From Symbioplanes lichenis (GTDB lineage Bacteria > Actinomycetota > Actinomycetes > Mycobacteriales > Micromonosporaceae), in contig NZ_JAUZQD010000004.1 in NCBI RefSeq assembly GCF_030709675.1, forward strand, positions 248,001 to 312,000: a stretch of DNA of 64,000 bases. The letters run 5' to 3'. The notes under the pieces were generated by a model. It was not told where the DNA came from and searched no databases. It was given only the letters and a program-made list of their open reading frames with translations. Shown one piece after another: positions 59,346 through 64,000 of this stretch. Both the position numbers and the translations under genes were made by a program. Every line of letters starts with the position of its first letter. The stretch's first letter is position 1.

Positions 59346-59441
59346 CAGTGCCTCCACGCCGGGCCGCGCGCTGAGAACTCGGCTCCAAGGGATCGGGCAC
59401 TGACGGTTCGTTCATAGGCACCGCCGCGCTGCCGTTCCCGG

Positions 59442-60212
59442 TCAATGCCGCGGGACGGCAGCGCGGGGGACGTCACTCGCCAGGTAGGCGGCGATGGCGG
59501 CGGCGGACCGGCGGCCCGATGTCGTCAGGACGTTGTGCGCGGCACCGGGGATGGTGACCTCGACTCCCTGGCTGAGCGCCGCGGCCTCCACCAGCCAGCG
59601 CAACGGCGCCACCGGGTCCAGCGAGCCCCCGAGTACCAGCGGCCGCACCGAGAGCCGGCAAAGATCCTCCTCGATGGCGTTGCGCACCGAGTGCCCCACC
59701 GTGGCCAGGACCCGCCACGGCCGGGCCTCGACGATGTCGCGCATCAGGATCGGCGCCTGCCACGGCTGCTCCACGAACAGGTCACCCGACCACCGCCCGA
59801 TCAGCGCCCGGCGGCTCCGCGCCGCGGGATCGGTCGTCGGGCTGGCGAGCACCAGCCCGTCGACCAGCCCGGGATCGTTCACGGCGACGCGCGCGGCGAC
59901 CTCCGCCCCGAACGAGTGCCCGGCCAGGCACACCGGCCCAAGCCCCCGCGCCTCGATCCACGCGGCAAGACACGCGGCGTGCTCGCGGACGTCGTACGCC
60001 CGGCGGGGTTTGCTGCTCCGCCCGAAGCCGGGCAGGTCCGGCACCAGCACCGGGTGCCGCACTGCCAGCTGCCGGGCAGTCGGCATGAGATAGCGATGCG
60101 ACACCGCCAGCCCGTGCACGAACACCACCGGCAGTCCGGACGCCGCCGTGCTCGCCACGTCGTGCAGTCGCAGGCCACCGACCTCGGTCCAGGAACTACG
60201 GAACTCCGTCAC
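59442..60212 (-). CDS. Alpha/beta hydrolase
   Basis: 256 residues from a GTG. Oxyanion motif FVHGLAVSH, nucleophile elbow LAGHSFGAE (Ser), acid near GGSLDPVAPL and the final His in IPGAAHNVL complete the triad. A cap region lies at ~140-185 (RWSGDLFVEQPWQAPILMRD). Esterase- or hydrolase-type, substrate unknown. No operon partner; the long gap upstream holds a strong hairpin belonging to the aldo-keto reductase. Confidence 0.9.
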   Translation of the reverse strand: MTEFRSSWTEVGGLRLHDVASTAASGLPVVFVHGLAVSHRYLMPTARQLAVRHPVLVPDLPGFGRSSKPRRAYDVREHAACLAAWIEARGLGPVCLAGHSFGAEVAARVAVNDPGLVDGLVLASPTTDPAARSRRALIGRWSGDLFVEQPWQAPILMRDIVEARPWRVLATVGHSVRNAIEEDLCRLSVRPLVLGGSLDPVAPLRWLVEAAALSQGVEVTIPGAAHNVLTTSGRRSAAAIAAYLASDVPRAAVPRH

Positions 60213-60378
60213 GCCCGCCGTTGTACCCCCTCCGGCCGCGCCCGCACCTGCCGGCCGCCTCCGAGAAGCCTCGTCAGCAGGCCGAGAGCACGACTCACCC
60301 ACCCCCGGCAGCTGAGCAGCCGGCTGCCGGACGCCGGCACGGCCGGCCGCTGGACGAGACACCGCAGCGCGGATACCA

Positions 60379-60421
60379 CGCCGGGGACCGGGCCGACCCC
60401 CGTGCGGCCCGGTCCCCGGCG
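60379..60421 (-). terminator. Perfect 16-bp hairpin
   Basis: CGCCGGGGACCGGGCC (60379-60394) and GGCCCGGTCCCCGGCG (60406-60421) pair completely with an 11-nt loop, about 80 bp behind the aldo-keto reductase stop. The strongest hairpin in the window. Confidence 0.8.
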
Positions 60422-60501
60422 AGCTGTGACCCCCGCCCGACGACGCTGCGGGGAACCCGGCCCGCCGTCATCTTCCTCACCTCGTCCGGCGAGCGACGGA
60501 C

Positions 60502-61482
60502 CTACCAGGCCCACGCTTCCGGGGCGGGCCCACCGGCGCCGATCGGCGGGAAGATCGCGTCGAGTTCGCCCAGCAGCTCGTCGCCGAGGCTGGTCGTCAG
60601 CGCCTCCAGTGGCACGTCGAGCTGCTCGGGAGTGCGCGGCCCGATCACCGGCGCGGTCACGCCCGGGCGGGACAGCAGCCAGGCGAGAGCCACTGTGGCC
60701 GGCGCCAGGCCCCGATCGGCGCACAGCTTCTCGTAGCGCTCCAGCGCCGCCCGGTGCGGCTCGACCCGGTCCGGAGCGTGCAGCTGAGTGCGTACCCCCT
60801 GGTGGTCTCGCTGTTTCCTCAGCGCCCCGGAGAGCGCACCGAAGTGCAGCGGCGAGTAGGCCAGGATCCCGATGCCCAAGGCGCGGGCCGCGGGCAGCAC
60901 CTCCAGCTCCACGTGCCGCGTGAGGAGGTTGTACTTGGCCTGTTCCGACACCAGCCCGAGATAGTGGCGGGCGTCCGCGACCGTCTGTGCCCGGGCCAGG
61001 TGCCAGCCCGCGAAGTTCGACGAGCCCGCATAGCGGATCTTGCCCTGGACGGTGAGCGTCTCCATCGCCTGCCAGATCTCTTCCCACGGGGTCTCCCGCT
61101 GGATGTGGTGCATCTGGAACAGGTCGATCCAGTCGGTGCGCAGGCGCCGCAGGGAAGCCTCGCACGACGCGACGATGTGACGCGCGGACAGGCCGCCGTC
61201 GTTGGGCCAGTCGCTCATCGGCGCGTACACCTTCGTCGCGAGCACGATCTTGTCCCGTGCGCCGGAGCCGGCGAGCCAGCTGCCGATGAACCGCTCGCTC
61301 AGCCCGTCGCCGTCGCGGCTGCCGTACATGTTGGCGGTGTCCACGAAGTTGATCCCCGCGCCGAGGGCCCTGCTCAGGATCGCGTGGCTCTCCGGCTCGC
61401 CGATCTGCCAACCGAAGTTCATCGTGCCCAGGCAGATCCGGGAGACCCGCAGCCCGGTACGCCCCAGAGCGGTGTATTCCAT
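60502..61482 (-). CDS. Aldo/keto reductase
   Basis: 326 residues from ATG 61482. TIM-barrel AKR of the YajO/AKR11-13 kind: LGRTGLRVSRICLGTMNFGW, catalytic Asp and Tyr in FVDTANMYG, Lys in VLATKVY, His in FQMHHIQRE, and the NADP phosphate site near VIGPRTPEQLD. Reduces an aldehyde or ketone with NADPH; substrate unknown. Transcribed alone; divergent from the ArsR-like gene at 61547, so the 64-bp gap holds both promoters. Confidence 0.92.
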   Translation of the reverse strand: MEYTALGRTGLRVSRICLGTMNFGWQIGEPESHAILSRALGAGINFVDTANMYGSRDGDGLSERFIGSWLAGSGARDKIVLATKVYAPMSDWPNDGGLSARHIVASCEASLRRLRTDWIDLFQMHHIQRETPWEEIWQAMETLTVQGKIRYAGSSNFAGWHLARAQTVADARHYLGLVSEQAKYNLLTRHVELEVLPAARALGIGILAYSPLHFGALSGALRKQRDHQGVRTQLHAPDRVEPHRAALERYEKLCADRGLAPATVALAWLLSRPGVTAPVIGPRTPEQLDVPLEALTTSLGDELLGELDAIFPPIGAGGPAPEAWAW

Positions 61483-61546
61483 GCCCGGCACCATAGGCAC
61501 GTCCGGACGGTGGCTCCGAAGCGTTCGACCGTGCTCGAATGGCGGC

Positions 61547-62524
61547 ATGCTCCGCTTCGAGTTCACCGCCGCCGATCTCGCCGGAGTCCGCTTCGCCCAC
61601 TCCCCCATGGCCGAGGTCGTGGCGAGCGCCGTCGCGTTGCGCCGGTCGTCCCACCTCGCGGTGTACGCGACGTGGCGGACGGAAGTCGGCGTCCGGCTGG
61701 GCGGGCGGCGACTGAGCACCTTCGACGCGGTCGTCCGGGAGCCCCGTTGGCATGTCCCGGACTTTCTGACGCCCGTGCCGACGGTCGTCCGGCCGCGGCT
61801 GCGCGACGAGCTCGCCGTGGTGGCCGCCACCCCGCTCGACCGGGTTGCCGCAGAGGTAGCAGAGGCGTGGGACGGCACTCCGGCGCCGCCGGCGACTGCG
61901 CGCTTCGCCCGGGACCCGCGCGGTGCGCTGACCATGCTGATCAGCGAGATCAGGGAGTATTTCGCCGTGGCGCTGGCGCCCTACTGGCCGCGGCTTCGTG
62001 CCGTGGCGGAGGCCGACATCGCGCGCCGCGGCCGGGCGGTGGCCGAGCAGGGATCCCGGGCCCTGATCACGGATCTGCACCCCGCCGTGAGCTGGGACAG
62101 TGAGGCCTTGGCGGTGGGCTACGGGCCGGAGCACACCGGCAGCCTCACCGCCGGAGACCTGCCCCTCACCCTGATGCCGTCGGCCTTCACCGGACCCAAG
62201 GTGCTCTCGCTGGCCCGGCCGGACACGGGCCGGGCGTTGTTCTATCCGCCGCACGGTTTCGGCGCGGTCTGGACCGGCTCCCCTGTGCCGCCGCGACTCG
62301 GAGCCCTGCTCGGCCCCACCCGCGCGGCTGTCCTCTCGCTCGTCGGCGCGCCGCACAGTACGGGTGAGGTGGCCGACGTGCTGTCGCTCGCTCCGGCGAC
62401 GGCCTCGCACCACCTCACCATCCTGCGGGACGCCGGCCTGGTGACCGCCTACCGCACCGGGCGACGCTTGCTCTACCAGCGCACCCCGCTCGGCGATGAG
62501 CTGAGCGGCCCGGCCGGCACCTGA
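61547..62524 (+). CDS. ArsR-family winged-helix regulator (DUF5937 type)
   Basis: 325 residues from ATG 61547. The N-terminal two thirds match the DUF5937-like domain (LRFEFTAADLAGVRFAHSPM, LTMLISEIREYFAVALAPYW). The C-terminal winged helix is LGPTRAAVLSLVGAPHSTGE, LSLAPATASHHLTILRDAGL and RTGRRLLYQRTPLGDEL. No metal-binding Cys set is visible. It may control the divergent aldo/keto reductase. Confidence 0.9.
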   Translation: MLRFEFTAADLAGVRFAHSPMAEVVASAVALRRSSHLAVYATWRTEVGVRLGGRRLSTFDAVVREPRWHVPDFLTPVPTVVRPRLRDELAVVAATPLDRVAAEVAEAWDGTPAPPATARFARDPRGALTMLISEIREYFAVALAPYWPRLRAVAEADIARRGRAVAEQGSRALITDLHPAVSWDSEALAVGYGPEHTGSLTAGDLPLTLMPSAFTGPKVLSLARPDTGRALFYPPHGFGAVWTGSPVPPRLGALLGPTRAAVLSLVGAPHSTGEVADVLSLAPATASHHLTILRDAGLVTAYRTGRRLLYQRTPLGDELSGPAGT

Positions 62525-62554
62525 CTCGTTCTCCCGTACCGGCGACGGCCCGGG

Positions 62555-62595
62555 CCGGCGGTGGCAGCGACGGACCCCTCCGTTGCCACCGCCGG
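62555..62595. terminator. Bidirectional hairpin between convergent genes
   Basis: CCGGCGGTGGCA (62555-62566) and TGCCACCGCCGG (62584-62595) are perfect 12-bp arms, with further inner pairing, between the ArsR-like gene (62524) and the cutinase stop (62671). Confidence 0.75.
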
Positions 62596-62670
62596 TGTTC
62601 CCGGTCCACCGCGTGACGCCCGCACCGGCGGCCGCGGCGATCCGTTGCAGAGCCCGGGCGAACCCGGCGA

Positions 62671-63369
62671 TCAGCCGAGCCGCTGACCCACGAACTCCGT
62701 GGCGTCGTCCGCGAACTTGGCGTAGTCCAGGTGCGCCGCCAGACTCGTCCCGCCTTGGCAGAACCGGTCGTTGCGGTTGCAGAAGGACTGTGTCCGGTCC
62801 GCGAACGTGTCGAGCCGGCCGGCGCCGCGCGAGAAGACGCCGTTGCGCGTACCGGTGCCGGTGTTGAAGGACTCGCCCGCGGTGAACGTCGGATCGCCGA
62901 ACAGCAGCACGGCCGCCACCCGGTCGCTCAGCGCCGCCGGGATCGCCGCCTGACCGGTTGCCCGGCCCCGCAGCGAGCTGCCGACCAGGGCGTCGCCGAC
63001 CACGTTGGCGCCCTGGGAGTAGCCCATCAGGACGAACTGCGTGTCCTCGCACTCCTCGGCCGTGTCCGCGACGTTCCCGGCCAGCGCCTGCACGCCCTGC
63101 CGCACGCTCGCCGTGTAGTTGAAGCTCGCGGGGTAGTCCACGGCCGTCGTCCGTACGGTCTGCGGCAGGTCCTGCGTGAGCTGCCGGGCCAGGGGCGTCA
63201 GGAGCACCCCGAGGCCGGGCCGCTCGGTCGTGCCACGAGCCCCGATGACTTCCACGTCGGGGCACGCGTTCGCCGGTGCCTGGGCGGCGAAGGTGAGCGG
63301 AGCGACCGCGAGCCCGGCCGCACCGACCACGCTCGCCGCCGCGATGGAGAGAACTGTCCGTAACCGCAT
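62671..63369 (-). CDS. Secreted cutinase-family serine esterase
   Basis: 232 residues from ATG 63369, with AAGGG at spacing 9; an ATG at 63378 lies right on that site. Signal peptide MRLRTVLSIAAASVVGAAGL ending near FAAQA. Cutinase marks: CPDVEVIGARGTTE, nucleophile GYSQGA (Ser), FGDPTF and the catalytic Asp/His region DRFCQGGTSLAAHLDY. Four Cys fit two disulfides. It hydrolyses extracellular esters such as cutin, polyester or lipids. Confidence 0.93.
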   Translation of the reverse strand: MRLRTVLSIAAASVVGAAGLAVAPLTFAAQAPANACPDVEVIGARGTTERPGLGVLLTPLARQLTQDLPQTVRTTAVDYPASFNYTASVRQGVQALAGNVADTAEECEDTQFVLMGYSQGANVVGDALVGSSLRGRATGQAAIPAALSDRVAAVLLFGDPTFTAGESFNTGTGTRNGVFSRGAGRLDTFADRTQSFCNRNDRFCQGGTSLAAHLDYAKFADDATEFVGQRLG

Positions 63370-63497
63370 TTCCGTCATCCCTTCTCTGCGGAAACTTCAT
63401 GCACTTGATACGCACAAAGCACCGCCGGACGACGTGTCCTGCTTGTTTGTTCACATCATCGAACCAAGCGATGATCCTCTCCGTACCGCGCGAACGA

Positions 63498-64000
63498 TCA
63501 GACATCGAAATCAACCACTACATTGGGTGACATCGGCAGGGCTTGACACGTCAGCACGAAACCCGCCTCGATCTCGGCGGGCTCCAGCGCGAAGTTGCGC
63601 CGCATCCGCACCTCACCCTCGGTGACCCGGGCCCGGCACGTCCCGCACACGCCGCCCTTGCACGCGAACGGGAGATCCGGCCGCGATCGCTGCACCCCGT
63701 CCAGGACCGACAAGCCCGCCGGTACGACGGCGGTGGTGCTCCGGCCGTCGAGCATGACCGTGACTTTCCGGCCCTCCGCATCGCCGGTGGCGTCCTGCTC
63801 ACGCACCGGTTCGGGCGGCGCCTCGTCGACCCAGAACAGCTCGCGGTGGACCCGCTCCGCCGCCACGCCGTGCTCACCCAGGACGCCCGTGGCCGCCATG
63901 ACCATCCCGTACGGACCACAGAGCCACCAATGATCCACCTGCGGCACGTCGACGAGCAGGGGCAGCAGCGTACGCAGCTTGGCGTCGTCCAAGCGTCCGG
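63498..64000 (-). CDS. PaaE-like ferredoxin:NADP reductase (5' end outside the window)
   Basis: The C-terminal ~167 residues; the frame runs open across the right edge. The end of the NAD-binding domain (HWWLCGPYGMVMAATGVL) is followed by a plant-type [2Fe-2S] ferredoxin domain with CKGGVCGTC and a later Cys in VLTCQAL. This order, NAD domain then C-terminal ferredoxin, is that of PaaE (phenylacetyl-CoA epoxidase reductase) and relatives. Its oxygenase partner is not visible. Confidence 0.85.
   Translation of the reverse strand, partial: GRLDDAKLRTLLPLLVDVPQVDHWWLCGPYGMVMAATGVLGEHGVAAERVHRELFWVDEAPPEPVREQDATGDAEGRKVTVMLDGRSTTAVVPAGLSVLDGVQRSRPDLPFACKGGVCGTCRARVTEGEVRMRRNFALEPAEIEAGFVLTCQALPMSPNVVVDFDV

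Overview
This 64 kb window is very GC-rich chromosomal DNA from an actinomycete. Frequent GTG starts, ATGA/GTGA stop-start overlaps, two flavin-dependent LLM-class enzymes, an F420-type reductase, a DtxR/IdeR-type iron box, an LAxTG wall-sorting signal and CBM13-carrying secreted enzymes all fit. I infer a Micromonosporaceae member (Actinoplanes or a near relative); no rRNA or tRNA gene is present to prove it. I see no CRISPR array, complete transposon or phage.

Layout. 1-4042: end of an MMPL transporter, then an unusual zinc-ribbon SDR protein translationally coupled to an APH(6)-type kinase. 4197-6836: methyltransferase and TetR regulator divergent from a GT1 glycosyltransferase, with a perfect inverted repeat between. 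6941-9877: surface metallophosphoesterase with five FnIII domains. 9818-17606: a four-gene minus-strand cluster (PKD protein, DUF1326, DUF2182, 1532-residue multicopper oxidase), the best candidate here for an undescribed system. It is divergent from a ribbon-helix-helix/DUF4097/DrrAB-like operon (17749-20808), and the shared promoter region holds an array of degenerate 11-bp repeats. 20884-26592: SDR, a two-gene polysaccharide-degradation operon, and an ECF sigma/anti-sigma pair. 26645-29009: a small accessory patch of lower GC with a VOC remnant, a YbjN-like protein and a frameshifted P-loop NTPase. 29023-31715: TetR-PlsC-membrane protein operon and a MarR-like regulator with a membrane protein. 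31857-35800: siderophore ABC transporter behind an iron box. 36258-38899: LLM oxidoreductase, VOC protein, nucleoside hydrolase. 39065-47475: DevR/DosR-like response regulator, a secreted glycoside-processing protein, a subtilase, an Acg-type nitroreductase behind a DosR box, and a DevS/DosT-like haem-GAF kinase. 47678-52628: small secreted peptide, MarR/MMPL efflux pair, LAxTG wall protein. 52793-64000: mixed single genes (methyltransferase, ThuA, F420-type reductase, DUF4232 lipoprotein, LLM/MarR pair, hydrolase, aldo-keto reductase, ArsR, cutinase, partial PaaE-like reductase).

How parts work together. The DevR-like regulator, DevS-like kinase and DosR-boxed nitroreductase look like a dispersed hypoxia/NO regulon. 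The iron box, lipoprotein, two permeases and ATPase form a complete siderophore importer. DUF1326, DUF2182 and the giant oxidase probably make and load a copper enzyme. A recurring structural theme is short tandem duplication at gene ends: at six places the repeated unit includes, or grows from, a gene's own stop codon. In the siderophore operon such a duplication appears to have pulled apart an ancestral GTGA overlap.

All calls come from reading translated sequence and motifs. No database search or alignment was run, so family names rest on recognised motifs and start sites on visible ribosome-binding sites or overlaps.
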